In this document: in pieces, positions 1 through 8,751 of the stretch
Position numbering within the stretch: the first letter of the stretch is position 1
Layout of the letters: every line of letters begins with the position of its first letter
From: Prochlorococcus marinus XMU1402
GTDB taxonomy: Bacteria; Cyanobacteriota; Cyanobacteriia; PCC-6307; Cyanobiaceae
Direction of reading: 5' to 3'
Assembly (NCBI RefSeq): GCF_017696205.1
Contig: NZ_JAAORD010000001.1
Span: 930,001 to 994,000, forward strand
DNA length: 64,000 bases
Notes under the pieces: generated by a model
What the model saw: the letters and a program-made list of their open reading frames with translations, nothing else
What the model was told of the DNA's origin: nothing
Database searches by the model: none
Translations under genes and position numbers: made by a program

Positions 1-1
1 G

Positions 2-670
2 GAAGCTTTTAAAATTTTGTGGGAATATGACATCGACATTAATAATTTAAAATGTCCAATAACCAAATCAAGTCCATTACAACATAATTGTTCAGGCAAA
101 CATGCCGCGTTTCTTGCTACATGTAAAAAGTTGAATTGGCCATTAGAAAGTTATTTAAAAGGGGATCATCCACTTCAAATAGAAATATTCAGAATTGTTT
201 CAGAATTATTAGAAATCCCCATATCTGAAATAAACGCTGAACGTGATGATTGTGGCGCCCCAACTCTTTACTTAAAACTAATAGAAATGTCAAAGTTATA
301 TTCTCTTCTAAGCAGTTCTGAAAATGCTGAATTAGAGCAAATCAGTAGAGCTATGACAACTAACCCAATGATGATAAGTGACAATAATAAATTTGATACT
401 GAAATAATTAAAGGCTCTCATGGACAGGTTATAGGTAAAGGTGGAGCGGAGGGAATACAGTGTCTATCCAAGGTAAATGAAGGGATAGGACTCGCATTAA
501 AAGTAGAAGATGGTTCAAAAAGAGCAAAACATGCTGTGAGTCTTCACTTACTAAAACAGTTAGAATGGATATCTGACTTAAGGATTCAAGATATTGAAGA
601 AAAGGTACTTAATTTTTCAGAGGGAGTGCGAATTGAAGTACAAGGTCAATTAAAATTCCAAGAATCCTAA
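2..670 (+). CDS. L-asparaginase II family protein (5' end cut by window)
   Basis: The reading frame is already open at base 2, so the true start lies outside the window and the TTG at 17 is only internal. The readable 222 residues match the C-terminal two thirds of the COG4448 type of L-asparaginase: HNCSGKHA, a Cys about ten residues later, the HP.Q segment, RDDCGAPT, and a Gly-rich GKGGAEG segment near the end. Members hydrolyse L-asparagine to aspartate and ammonia in the cytosol. The family call is firm; the substrate is inferred from the family. Confidence 0.85.
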   Translation, partial: EAFKILWEYDIDINNLKCPITKSSPLQHNCSGKHAAFLATCKKLNWPLESYLKGDHPLQIEIFRIVSELLEIPISEINAERDDCGAPTLYLKLIEMSKLYSLLSSSENAELEQISRAMTTNPMMISDNNKFDTEIIKGSHGQVIGKGGAEGIQCLSKVNEGIGLALKVEDGSKRAKHAVSLHLLKQLEWISDLRIQDIEEKVLNFSEGVRIEVQGQLKFQES

Positions 671-715
671 AGAAATAGAAAAAAGAACCCTTTCAGATGT
701 ATGCTATGTATATGA

Positions 716-792
<77 letters not shown>

Positions 793-795
793 TTT

Positions 796-821
796 AAAAG
801 CAGCTAGCAAGCTGCTTTTTT
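796..821 (+). terminator. Rho-independent terminator of tRNA-fMet
   Basis: A perfect 10-bp stem, AAAAGCAGCT at 796-805 and AGCTGCTTTT at 810-819, closes a 4-base loop and runs into T residues, four bases after the tRNA CCA end. Confidence 0.9.
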
Positions 822-907
822 AATTTTTGCAATTAGTCCACAAATTAATAAGACTTAATTAAACCAAGGTATTACTTATCACATAAATAGTTGCTTATCT
901 AAAATTA

Positions 908-1006
908 CTAGAGATCTTTTTGCATGGAAAATTTTAAATCAACTCTCACTATTAAACCAACAATGATAAAAATTATTCCAATGTAAGAGTTTAAAGAAAG
1001 CTCCAA
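908..1006 (-). CDS. Candidate 32-residue one-helix membrane peptide
   Basis: Within the long gap after the tRNA, the minus strand holds a short frame from a TTG at 1006. It encodes a hydrophobic stretch (YIGIIFIIVGLIVRV) with polar ends, like many tiny membrane proteins of this genome. There is no ATG and no clear ribosome binding site. The rest of 822-1162 shows nothing I can support. Confidence 0.25.
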   Translation of the reverse strand: MELSLNSYIGIIFIIVGLIVRVDLKFSMQKDL

Positions 1007-1162
1007 AATATATATAGATTTCTAATAATAACTTTAGCTCATAAATCTTTTTTGCAAAATAGTTTCATAAAAAAGAACATTAAATCAACAGAAATTTAAC
1101 TTTTTGCCATATTGAAAAAGTAAGTTTTTAAAAATATAGTGAAATTAATTATTTGGAAATTA

Positions 1163-1309
1163 ATGCAGGATTTACTACAGCACGATTTAGGTTCCAGTTT
1201 GCTTTCAATAGCAGTTATTCTTGGCTGGCTAGGTTTATTTTTTGTCTTTTTAAGAATATTAACAATTTTAATAAAAAGAGTTCTTGAATCAATATTCAAA
1301 AAATCTTAA
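1163..1309 (+). CDS. Small one-helix membrane protein (48 aa)
   Basis: ATG at 1163 opens a 48-residue frame: a short polar N-terminus (MQDLLQHDLGSS), a hydrophobic segment (LLSIAVILGWLGLFFVFLRI) and a basic tail ending in KKS. The opposite-strand frame over the same bases is Lys/Ser/Asn-rich and looks like its shadow. I do not recognise the family. Confidence 0.5.
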   Translation: MQDLLQHDLGSSLLSIAVILGWLGLFFVFLRILTILIKRVLESIFKKS

Positions 1310-1379
1310 TTATTAAAACAATTTAATAATTAAGGATTTACACCTAAATCATACATCAATAAGTATAATAACCTAAAAA

Positions 1380-1769
1380 ATGTCAATTTTAGATAAGGCC
1401 AAAATAGGTGATTCTGTTCAATTAAGTTTAGAAAAATCAAAAGATAGACTTACTAAAGAAATTATTGCTGCTGTTACCAATTCTTCGGTGGCTACAATTA
1501 ATGATTTTAGAATAACTGATGGCAAAGGTATTGGTGTAGTCGTGCAACTATCTAATGGTAAAGAGCAATGGTTTTTTGAAGATGAAATTGACCTTCTTGA
1601 CGAAAACGGAAATGTAATAAAGAAAGTTAACGATACTAAACAGAAAAATACTTTGATATTCAATACTTTAGGAGGATTAAATTATGAAAATAAGAATAGG
1701 GTTAAAGAGTTAGTTAATCCAGCTAACTTTTTTCTGTGGCTAGTCGTATCCATTAAAGATATTTTTTAA
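1380..1769 (+). CDS. DUF2862-like protein (129 aa)
   Basis: The first ~75 residues look like the cyanobacterial DUF2862 family: an N-terminal IGDSV segment, a D..ITDGKGIGVVVQL strand pair, then WFFEDEIDLLDE. The C-terminus is a looser extension with a hydrophobic FFLWLVVSI. Function is unknown. It lies 78 bp upstream of the ABC exporter operon in the same direction, with no terminator seen between, so co-transcription is possible. Confidence 0.65.
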   Translation: MSILDKAKIGDSVQLSLEKSKDRLTKEIIAAVTNSSVATINDFRITDGKGIGVVVQLSNGKEQWFFEDEIDLLDENGNVIKKVNDTKQKNTLIFNTLGGLNYENKNRVKELVNPANFFLWLVVSIKDIF

Positions 1770-1847
1770 ATATTAAAAAAATTTTTATAAGATAGAGATA
1801 ATTTACTTAAAAGTTAATTACAGATTTAAGAAATTCTAAACTCTGAG

Positions 1848-2843
1848 ATGTTTAAAAATATTATTGAAGTTAGAGATTTGTCAAAGTCGTTTGACATCTC
1901 TTCTAAAGACCCTGGATTAAAAGGGACGATTAAACATTTTTTTAGAAGAGAAACAAAAAGTTTAAAGGTTATAAAAAATGTAAGTTTCGAAATAAAAGAA
2001 GGTGAAATAGTAGGTTTTCTTGGTGCTAACGGAGCTGGGAAAACAACAATTTTAAAAATGCTTTGTGGCTTAATTTATCCAAGCGAAGGTTCAGTTTTAG
2101 TTTCAGGCCATCTACCTTACAGGAGAAAAGAAAATTTCTTAAAAAAGATAACCCTAATAATGGGACAAAAACAACAACTTATTTGGGACCTTCCACCAAT
2201 TGAATCATTTTATTTGAACGCATCAATATATGACTTAGGGAAGAGAGAAGCAAAAAGAAGAATAAAAAAATTATCAGAGATGCTTGAAATTGATTCTGAA
2301 TTATTTATACCTGTTAGAAAACTATCTTTAGGTCAGCGTATGAAAGCAGAATTACTAGCAGCCTTGATACATCAACCAAATATTCTATTTTTAGATGAGC
2401 CCACACTTGGTTTAGATATTAATGCACAAAGAAATTTAAGAAAATTTCTTCAAAAATATAATAAGGAAACTAATGCAACGATATGTCTAACAAGTCACTA
2501 TATGAAAGACATTACATCCCTATGTAAGAGGGTTATATGTGTTCATGAGGGGTCAATTTCATACGATGGAAAACTTGATCTTTTATTAAAAAAACTATCT
2601 CCTGTTAAAGAAATATTAATTGTTTGTCGTTCAGAAGAAGATGCAATTAAATTAGAGAAATCAGGTTTTGCTGTTAAAAATAAAACAAAGAATGAAATTA
2701 CAATAATAGTAGAAAATAACTCTATTACTTCTTCACTGAAAAGCATCCTTAATAATTTTGATATTGAAGACCTATTTATAAATGAACCACCTATAGATGA
2801 AATTATTGGGAAAATATTAATAAAAAAAGATTATGGCATCTAA
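1848..2843 (+). CDS. ABC-2 exporter ATP-binding subunit (COG4586 type)
   Basis: This is the nucleotide-binding subunit of an ABC exporter. Walker A is GANGAGKTT (59-67), the Q-loop is near MGQKQQL (105-111), the signature is LSLGQ (159-163) and Walker B is ILFLDEP (179-185). At 331 residues it has the ~80-residue C-terminal extension usual in this family. Its stop overlaps the next gene by 11 bp, and two DUF990-type permeases follow, the classic COG4586-4587-3694 operon. The substrate is unknown; lipid or drug export has been suggested for relatives. Confidence 0.9.
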   Translation: MFKNIIEVRDLSKSFDISSKDPGLKGTIKHFFRRETKSLKVIKNVSFEIKEGEIVGFLGANGAGKTTILKMLCGLIYPSEGSVLVSGHLPYRRKENFLKKITLIMGQKQQLIWDLPPIESFYLNASIYDLGKREAKRRIKKLSEMLEIDSELFIPVRKLSLGQRMKAELLAALIHQPNILFLDEPTLGLDINAQRNLRKFLQKYNKETNATICLTSHYMKDITSLCKRVICVHEGSISYDGKLDLLLKKLSPVKEILIVCRSEEDAIKLEKSGFAVKNKTKNEITIIVENNSITSSLKSILNNFDIEDLFINEPPIDEIIGKILIKKDYGI

Positions 2844-3627
2844 CTTGATTAAACGTAAATTTTTTACCTTATTAAAGGTTCAATATTCAAACATGTTGGA
2901 ATATCGAATAGAGATTGCATTATGGGCGATTTCAGGAGTTATTCCTTTTTTCATGTTAAATATATGGACCAACAATAACCTTAATGAATACATAAATATT
3001 AGTGATGTCATGCTTTCTAGGTATTTTTTGTGTGCTTTTTTTGTGAGACAGTTTTCCGTAGTTTGGGTTGTATTTAGCTTCGAAGAAGATTCTCTTATGG
3101 GAAAGGTTTCTCCTTACTTAATCCAACCTTTAAATCCATTTTTCAGGTATTTTGCACAGCATCTTGCAGAACAATTAACAAGATTTCCTTTCGCTCTACT
3201 AATAGCAACAATCTTTTTTATTTTTAATCCAGAGAGTATATGGATTCCAAATTTTGGTATTTTATTATTATCGATAATATCAACTTTATTATCTTTCTTA
3301 ATTCAATTTTTAATTCAATCAATAATTGCATGTTTATGCTTCTGGACCGAAAAAGCTTCTTCAATTGAAAGATTATTATTTATCCCAACTTTATTTCTCT
3401 CAGGTCTTTTAGCTCCAGTAGTTTCGTTTCCCGAATATGTTAAATCCTGGATTTATTTAACTCCTTTTCCGTATTTAATAGATTTCCCTGCAAACTTACT
3501 TTCAGGAAATGCAACAAATATCAGTAGTGGCTTTAGTATGCAAATTCTATGGATTGTTTTACTTTTCCCAGTATTTAAAAAAATATGGTCAAAAGGAACG
3601 AAAAAATATACAGCTATGGGATCATGA
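2833..3627 (+). CDS. ABC-2 exporter permease, first subunit (COG4587 type)
   Basis: A 264-residue integral membrane protein with about six hydrophobic segments. The start MASNLIKRKFFTLLKVQYSN and the later SPYLIQPLNPFFRY and PEYVKSWIYLTPFPYLIDFP are typical of DUF990 permeases. It overlaps the ATPase gene before it by 11 bp and the permease after it by 4 bp, indicating translational coupling. Confidence 0.85.
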   Translation: MASNLIKRKFFTLLKVQYSNMLEYRIEIALWAISGVIPFFMLNIWTNNNLNEYINISDVMLSRYFLCAFFVRQFSVVWVVFSFEEDSLMGKVSPYLIQPLNPFFRYFAQHLAEQLTRFPFALLIATIFFIFNPESIWIPNFGILLLSIISTLLSFLIQFLIQSIIACLCFWTEKASSIERLLFIPTLFLSGLLAPVVSFPEYVKSWIYLTPFPYLIDFPANLLSGNATNISSGFSMQILWIVLLFPVFKKIWSKGTKKYTAMGS

Positions 3628-4418
3628 ATTTAAAGAAATATCTTAATGTTTATAAAAAATTTTTACATACCTCTTTAGCTTCTGAATTGGAGTATAAAAC
3701 AAATATATTCATTGATTTAATTACTGCAATTTTAAGTTTAATAGGGAGTATTTTTTTATTATCAATTTTTTTTCAAAACAATAGCAGTATTGGAGGTTGG
3801 GAATTTAAACAGGCACTAATAATTCAGAGTATTTATACAATTTTAAATGGAATAACTAATACATGGTTCAATCCAAATCTTACAGAAATAGTTAAGCACA
3901 TAAGAGAAGGAACTTTAGATTTCGTGCTTTTAAAACCAATTGATAGTCAATTTTTTATTTCATTAAAAAAAATAACTCCATCTGGCTTTTTAGAAATAAT
4001 ACTTGGAATTTGCTTATTGTTATACTGCATAAAAATCAATCAAATAAATATAAATTTAAGTTTTTTTACTTTATGCTTGATCACTATAATTTCATCAATA
4101 TGTATTTTATATAGCTTATGGTTTTTTATTTCTACAACTACTATTTGGTTTGTAAAGACATGGAATGCGACAGAAGTACTAAGATCATTCCTTTACATTG
4201 GAAGATTTCCATTGGATTCATTTTCATTTTCTTTGAGAATATTTTTTAGTGTGTTCATTCCTATTGCATTTATAACAACCATACCTTCTGAAGTTTTCCT
4301 AGGCATATCTCAATTTTGGAAAATATTGCTTGAAGTTACTGTTGCGATGGTATTTCTATTTAGTTCTAGAAAGTTCTGGTTATTTGCATTGAAATTCTAT
4401 TCATCCGCTTCTAGTTAA
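3624..4418 (+). CDS. ABC-2 exporter permease, second subunit (COG3694 type)
   Basis: ATG at 3624 overlaps the preceding stop as ATGA, so I prefer it to the upstream ATG at 3585, which would add 13 residues. The 264-residue product has about six membrane segments and the DUF990-type sequence REGTLDFVLLKPIDSQF. The two permeases would form the channel powered by the ATPase at 1848. Confidence 0.85.
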   Translation: MNLKKYLNVYKKFLHTSLASELEYKTNIFIDLITAILSLIGSIFLLSIFFQNNSSIGGWEFKQALIIQSIYTILNGITNTWFNPNLTEIVKHIREGTLDFVLLKPIDSQFFISLKKITPSGFLEIILGICLLLYCIKINQININLSFFTLCLITIISSICILYSLWFFISTTTIWFVKTWNATEVLRSFLYIGRFPLDSFSFSLRIFFSVFIPIAFITTIPSEVFLGISQFWKILLEVTVAMVFLFSSRKFWLFALKFYSSASS

Positions 4419-4425
4419 AAATATA

Positions 4426-4692
4426 TTATTCAATAAACTCTCTACAAAATTCCCAAATTTTTTGTTTACTTTTTAGTTTAGAAAGTTTAGATAATTCTCT
4501 AAAATTAGATTGAGATGTTTCAACAGATAAAAGACTGCAATTGTACTCAATTTGATAATGTCTTGAAATAACACCTAATTTAAGCACAGTATCACAAAAA
4601 ATGATTATTAGTGCGAAGGTAAAAGATACTCTAAAAAAATTTGATAACCACTTAGTATGTTTATCATTTTCAGTTTTCAATTCAAGCTTCAT
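4426..4692 (-). CDS. Hypothetical one-helix membrane protein (88 aa)
   Basis: A polar N-terminus (MKLELKTENDKHTKW) leads to one hydrophobic segment (VSFTFALIIIFCDTVLKLGV), then a Lys/Ser-rich C-terminus ending in EFCREFIE. Its ATG shares one base with the stop of the gene at 4692-4919 (TAATG), so the two are probably one transcript. Family not recognised. Confidence 0.55.
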   Translation of the reverse strand: MKLELKTENDKHTKWLSNFFRVSFTFALIIIFCDTVLKLGVISRHYQIEYNCSLLSVETSQSNFRELSKLSKLKSKQKIWEFCREFIE

Positions 4693-4919
4693 TATTTAAC
4701 TATGTGTTGGGGACACTTAATTGCAGCAATAGCAACGGCTGTAACTTTAAAATTTTCTGACTTCTCAATAACCTTTTTAACTTCTAAAGGTCCAAATTTA
4801 TTACTTGCATCACTATAAGAAAGAAGCAAAGACTTATAATTATCATGACCTAAATTCCTATATTCACAAAAATTATCTGCAACAAAGTTTAAAAGAGTTA
4901 TTAATGTTAATTCAATCAT
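4692..4919 (-). CDS. Hypothetical protein (75 aa)
   Basis: A small, mostly soluble protein with a mildly hydrophobic N-terminus (MIELTLITLLNFVADNFCEY) and a C-terminus ending KCPQHIVK. It is first in a two-gene minus-strand unit with the membrane protein at 4426, with a TAATG junction. Not recognised. Confidence 0.55.
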   Translation of the reverse strand: MIELTLITLLNFVADNFCEYRNLGHDNYKSLLLSYSDASNKFGPLEVKKVIEKSENFKVTAVAIAAIKCPQHIVK

Positions 4920-5086
4920 TAAAGCTTTTTAATTAACTAAGTTCTTACGAATAATACAATGCATAAAAACTTTAACAAGTTTAATTACAAAAATGATTTG
5001 AATCTTTAAATGGTAAATTTAATCAAATTTTAAAATATTAAATTATTTAGGAATTAGAAGAATAAGAAAGATAAAATTCAAAACAC

Positions 5087-5208
5087 TATAAGTGGTGGTT
5101 AATGTACACTTCGCTAACACTACAGATAGGGGGTTGCAATTTTCAAGAAATTGGTCTAAAAATAAGGTTCCCCATCACCCGGTCTCACTAATGTGAGGCC
5201 TTTTTTTT
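5087..5208 (+). ncRNA. Candidate small RNA or attenuated leader
   Basis: A TATAAG element at 5087-5092 could be a -10 box. Downstream are a possible 5' hairpin (GTGGTTA with TAACAC), a GGGG...CCCC closure around a small AATTT/AAATT hairpin, and a strong terminator at 5181-5208. A 29-codon frame (5102-5191) lies inside, and a hydrophobic frame follows the terminator, so this could be a leader with an attenuator. It lacks the GGAAACA repeats of Yfr2 and the ACTCCTCACAC core of Yfr1. Confidence 0.45.
5181..5208 (+). terminator. Rho-independent terminator
   Basis: GGTCTCAC (5181-5188) pairs with GTGAGGCC (5193-5200), with one G-T wobble, across a TAAT loop and is followed by eight T residues. 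Confidence 0.85.
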
Positions 5209-5322
5209 ATTAAAGTAAAAGTATTTTTTAATACATTAAGTAATCCATTAAATTTATTAACTTTTACTGCTGTTTTTGGTCTTTTTTTGATCACAAGCGT
5301 ATTAGTATTTACAACGAATTAA
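5209..5322 (+). CDS. Candidate 37-residue membrane peptide without a standard start
   Basis: After the terminator an open frame encodes FFNTLSNPLNLLTFTAVFG followed by LFLITSVLVFTTN, ending at 5322, two bases short of the next gene's stop. It reads like a real small membrane protein, but the only plausible start is ATT at 5209, with GAGG at 5195-5198 upstream inside the terminator stem. It may be a gene with a rare start, or a decayed one. Confidence 0.3.
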   Translation: MKVKVFFNTLSNPLNLLTFTAVFGLFLITSVLVFTTN

Positions 5323-5323
5323 T

Positions 5324-6136
5324 CTAAATAAAACTCACTATTGATTTAATAAACAAACTAATTCCAACAAGAAGACATACTATTGTAAAAGTTTTTTTAA
5401 TTAGTTTATTTCCTTTTAGCTGCGATAAATGAGCTCCACAATATCCTCCCGTAAAAGATCCAAATATCAGTAATATTAAAATATTTGAATGAATTGAGCC
5501 TATATTACTCAAAAAAATTGCACCAGTAAAATTCCAAAAAATTCCAACTGTAAAGAATGTCAAACTTATAGCACGAAGAAAATCCATTCCATAGGTTTTT
5601 ACTAAAAGCATCGTTACAAGCAAGCCAGTTCCTGAAGAAATAGAACCATTCAAAATACCAATTATGAAAATTAATATTAGAAATTTAATTTTATGAATTA
5701 AATTAAGTTTATTATTCCAAGATGACTGACCTAAATCTGATTTAAGAAATGAGTAAAATGCTAGTAATATTGAAATTATTGCTAAAATTAAGTATAAATA
5801 TTGTTCTGATATAAATTCCACGATAGAAGCACCAAAAATCACTCCTGGCAATCCAAAAATTAAAATTTGGCAAGCTACACCAATATCATTTTTTAGTGTT
5901 TTGTAATTTCTTAATGAGCCGCCAAGTCCTAAAGCTACTGTTGCTAATTTATGACTAGCCAACGCCTGATAATAAGGAACACCAGATAAAATCAAAGCAG
6001 GTAATTGAATTAGACCTGCTCCACCTCCAGAAATTGCTGAAAAAGTATTAGAAAAGAATGATATCAAAAAAATAGAAAAGCTCTTATAAAGAGATGAATC
6101 AAAGCTATTTACTAATATTGTTAATAAATAAGGCAT
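5324..6136 (-). CDS. TauE/SafE family anion permease
   Basis: A 270-residue membrane protein with about eight hydrophobic segments. The two half-repeats are visible: FFSNTFSAISGGGAGLIQLPAL in the N-terminal half, and FIIGILNGSISSGTGLLVTMLL in the second. Members export sulfite, sulfoacetate or related organosulfonates across the inner membrane; the substrate here cannot be read from sequence. It stands alone on the minus strand. Confidence 0.88.
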   Translation of the reverse strand: MPYLLTILVNSFDSSLYKSFSIFLISFFSNTFSAISGGGAGLIQLPALILSGVPYYQALASHKLATVALGLGGSLRNYKTLKNDIGVACQILIFGLPGVIFGASIVEFISEQYLYLILAIISILLAFYSFLKSDLGQSSWNNKLNLIHKIKFLILIFIIGILNGSISSGTGLLVTMLLVKTYGMDFLRAISLTFFTVGIFWNFTGAIFLSNIGSIHSNILILLIFGSFTGGYCGAHLSQLKGNKLIKKTFTIVCLLVGISLFIKSIVSFI

Positions 6137-6268
6137 TAAATCTAAATACTAATTTTTTATAATTGAATATTATTCTTCTCAAAAAGAAAATATGGCCTGC
6201 ATATTCTAATCTTTTTTTAGTCATAGTTTATAAAAACTGTTATTATCAGAAAAATCATCAAGAACATT

Positions 6269-6610
6269 ATGCATAGACAAGATGCAATTTACCTTGATCA
6301 GCTATGCCCCAAGATAAGTAATAAAAGTTGGAGAGAGTCTCTCCATAGACTTACTAAAAATAAATGTATTTATTGTGGTCAGCCATCAGAATCACTTGAT
6401 CACCTTCATCCAATGTCAAAAGGAGGGAAGAGCAGTACGAGTAATTGTGTGCCATGTTGTTTGTCATGTAATGGTAAGAAATCAGATTCTGAAGTTCTAA
6501 GTTGGTACAGAAAACAAAATTTTTATGATCCCAGAAGGGCTATGGCAATAAGAGCATGGTTTAATGAAGATTTAAAACTAGCATCAGTTCTTTTGAACTA
6601 CTTAAATTAA
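6269..6610 (+). CDS. HNH endonuclease domain protein (113 aa)
   Basis: A compact HNH nuclease: the first zinc knuckle CIYC is at 33-36, the DHLHP core at 44-48, a conserved Asn at 59, and a second knuckle CLSCN at 64-68. There is no extra DNA-recognition domain and no neighbouring integrase or intron. Similar stand-alone HNH proteins occur across cyanobacteria with no known target. The nuclease fold is clear; the role is not. Confidence 0.88.
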   Translation: MHRQDAIYLDQLCPKISNKSWRESLHRLTKNKCIYCGQPSESLDHLHPMSKGGKSSTSNCVPCCLSCNGKKSDSEVLSWYRKQNFYDPRRAMAIRAWFNEDLKLASVLLNYLN

Positions 6611-6692
6611 AAAATAAATAATGAATAAATGAATATTCCTAAAAATTTCACTTAATTATTAAATTCATACTCCTATTTACAGCAAATAATAT

Positions 6693-6887
6693 TTAAATTA
6701 ATATATTTATCTGGGATTTAGTTTTTAAGCTCTTGAAAATAGAAATGTTTGAATAGTCCTCTTTCCACATTATTGGCGAATCTAAAACCTTTCTCTCTGG
6801 TGATTTTACTGAAAAAATCAATCCAAATACAAAAAGTATAGTAATTAAGATTATAGTCATTACTAATTTGTCTGAAATATTATTCAT
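6693..6887 (-). CDS. Hypothetical one-helix membrane protein (64 aa)
   Basis: An N-terminal membrane anchor (KLVMTIILITILFVFGLIF) is followed by a polar tail containing SPERKVLDSP. It is 9 bp downstream of the secreted protein gene at 6897-7319 on the same strand, so the two probably form an operon. Not recognised. Confidence 0.5.
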   Translation of the reverse strand: MNNISDKLVMTIILITILFVFGLIFSVKSPERKVLDSPIMWKEDYSNISIFKSLKTKSQINILI

Positions 6888-6896
6888 TAACTTAAT

Positions 6897-7319
6897 CTAT
6901 TTAGAAAAATTTTTTTCAGGAGTAATTTTTTCATAAATTTCTAGAAAATAAGATTTAAAGTAATTAACTCCCTCTTTTCCAATTAATCCGAATGACCAAC
7001 CACAATCATTTACTACTTGCAATGAAATTTGATTTGCCAAGTCATCTTTTTCAATCCATTTTTTTTGTGGGTTGTATGAAAAAGCTATAATATTTTCTGT
7101 TTTTATAATAGCGGATTTCATTGCTTCATCCTTAGAAAAACCATTTTGAATAGCGTTGCAATATTTTCTTGAAAAATTATTTGATATTCTATTTTGAAGT
7201 AAACTAACACTAGGATCTGACGTATCAAATGCTAAGCCTATTGTAGGATTTAATAGATTAATTACAAATAGAAATAAAACCAGAAAGAATTTTAACAATT
7301 GCCATAAATCAATTCTCAT
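6897..7319 (-). CDS. Small secreted protein, paralogue of the one at 26036
   Basis: A signal-peptide-like start (LLKFFLVLFLFVINLLNPTI ending near GLAFD) precedes a ~110-residue domain with NNFSRKYCNA, a short helix pair, and VVNDCGW. The same layout, F-x4-(Y/F)C-x-A, then G, A and T, and finally NDCG or DNCG, occurs in the protein at 26036-26428, so I take them as one family with two Cys that could pair in the periplasm or lumen. Function unknown. Confidence 0.6.
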   Translation of the reverse strand: MRIDLWQLLKFFLVLFLFVINLLNPTIGLAFDTSDPSVSLLQNRISNNFSRKYCNAIQNGFSKDEAMKSAIIKTENIIAFSYNPQKKWIEKDDLANQISLQVVNDCGWSFGLIGKEGVNYFKSYFLEIYEKITPEKNFSK

Positions 7320-7451
7320 AACTAATATATTAGTCTATTTTTTGTTGTCTTTTAACTTCAATCTTATAATTCTAAAAAACAAAATTTAATTTCAATTTAT
7401 TAAAAATTAATTGTATTGCATTAAGTTCAGTAATAATAGTCTGAGGTTTAT

Positions 7452-7685
7452 TTGACTACAAATATGTACGAAACATTGATGACTTTGCTATTTTTCCCAG
7501 ACTGGACAAATGGACTACCTTCAGACTTTTTAATATTACATTTTTTCGTTGGTGCTGTGATTTTTCCATTCAATATGATTCATGCTAAAGCAAGAAAAAT
7601 TGATAGTCAAAATCCAAAGGAAGCAGCTAATGGTTATAAAAATACTGACACCTCAACATTCTTTGGTTACGAAGAAGTCAGTTAG
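7452..7685 (+). CDS. Hypothetical membrane protein (77 aa)
   Basis: The TTG at 7452 has GAGG 5 bp upstream; an ATG at 7464 (four codons in) is the alternative. The product is hydrophobic around LPSDFLILHFFVGAVIFPFN and ends in a polar segment (NGYKNTDTSTFFGYEE). Not recognised. Confidence 0.55.
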   Translation: MTTNMYETLMTLLFFPDWTNGLPSDFLILHFFVGAVIFPFNMIHAKARKIDSQNPKEAANGYKNTDTSTFFGYEEVS

Positions 7686-7722
7686 ATTTAATTAAAAAGT
7701 TCTCTAAAGAAATAATTAATTG

Positions 7723-7947
7723 ATGATAACTTACCTAATTACAGCATTAGACCTCAAAATTTTTAGTCCGAGTGAACCATTAGGTATTTTGATACTTTTT
7801 TTAGGTTTAGTATTTACTAGTATGATATTTTATATTATTTATGCAGTGAGCACTAATAAAGAATCACTAGAAGATAAAAAAATAAGAACAAAAAAAGAAG
7901 ACCTTAGGAAGGAGAAAATAGGTAGATTATTCCCTAAGAAAAAATAA
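7723..7947 (+). CDS. Hypothetical one-helix membrane protein (74 aa)
   Basis: ATG at 7723 is preferred to the TTG just before it. A hydrophobic segment (LGILILFLGLVFTSMIFYII) is followed by a highly charged Lys/Glu-rich tail ending PKKK, a membrane anchor with a basic cytosolic tail. It lies 37 bp after the previous small membrane gene. Not recognised. The 223 bp that follow show no gene. Confidence 0.55.
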   Translation: MITYLITALDLKIFSPSEPLGILILFLGLVFTSMIFYIIYAVSTNKESLEDKKIRTKKEDLRKEKIGRLFPKKK

Positions 7948-8170
7948 ATTTAATTGTTTTATTACTATAAAGCATTCTATTTATATTTTGGATTATCAAA
8001 TCAGTAGGATCAAAAAACATTAGTTTCAACTCTCTTAAATCAAACATTATTAACTAAAAATTCATAATAACTACTATTTTAAGTTTCTGAGAAATTAGTA
8101 AAGTTATTTATAAACCAAATAATATTTTCATAACTAGGAAAAAATGTTAAAAATGAAGAAATGATTTGAA

Positions 8171-8677
8171 ATGCTAAGAAATTCGCCTCAATATCTATTT
8201 CTTGCTAGTGGTGCAAAAAATGGTGAAGGATTTTGGATTGTGGGAGTCAAAAATTGTGATGAGAATATTTTTGAGGATGAAAATCTTTTAGATTGCCATA
8301 GAAAAGAATTAGTAGGAAATAAATCCGCGAGAGATATTCTTTTCGCTATTAATTTAAATATAAGTAATTTATCAAATGAACTAAGAAACAAAAATTATCT
8401 AATTGAGAGGCCTTCAATGGGAATTTCCTTTGATATCCCACTTGATCTCTTAGAAAAGATTTTTGATTTTTGGCTAGATATTTATAAAAATGAAAACAAT
8501 TGGAAAATTTGCCTAGGCCTTCTCAAAGTTAGAAAAAGAATTTCTTTAACAAATCTAATTAAGAGCCAAAGCCTAAAGGGTAATTCAAAAAAATGGGCTA
8601 TAAAAGTTGAAAATTTGCATACTTATGTACCTAATTCACAAAGAATTAAAAAGCTTAATAACCCTATGTGGAAATAA
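8171..8677 (+). CDS. Hypothetical protein (168 aa)
   Basis: A soluble mixed alpha/beta protein. The N-terminus reads SPQYLFLASGAKNGEGFWIV and the middle carries ERPSMGISFDIP. There are no membrane segments and no metal or nucleotide motif I can name. ATG at 8171 is the only sensible start. Confidence 0.55.
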   Translation: MLRNSPQYLFLASGAKNGEGFWIVGVKNCDENIFEDENLLDCHRKELVGNKSARDILFAINLNISNLSNELRNKNYLIERPSMGISFDIPLDLLEKIFDFWLDIYKNENNWKICLGLLKVRKRISLTNLIKSQSLKGNSKKWAIKVENLHTYVPNSQRIKKLNNPMWK

Positions 8678-8751
8678 TCCTAAATTTAATTAGTCAATAT
8701 ATTTACTTAGTAGAATAATTAAGTGAAAATAAAATTATTTATTAATTAAAA

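Noticed and set aside
822-1162. Further RNA gene in the gap after the tRNA
   Set aside because: Apart from the weak 32-codon frame I found no hairpin with a T run and no promoter pair.
1096-1299. 67-residue minus-strand frame
   Set aside because: It lies over a better plus-strand membrane protein (1163-1309) and has a Lys/Ser/Asn-rich shadow composition.
5087-5208. Assignment to Yfr1, Yfr2, SRP RNA or tmRNA
   Set aside because: None of the core motifs (ACTCCTCACAC, GGAAACA repeats, the SRP GGAAG loop or a tag-peptide frame) is present.
6269-6610. Homing endonuclease or mobile intron
   Set aside because: The HNH protein stands alone with no intron, integrase or repeat around it.
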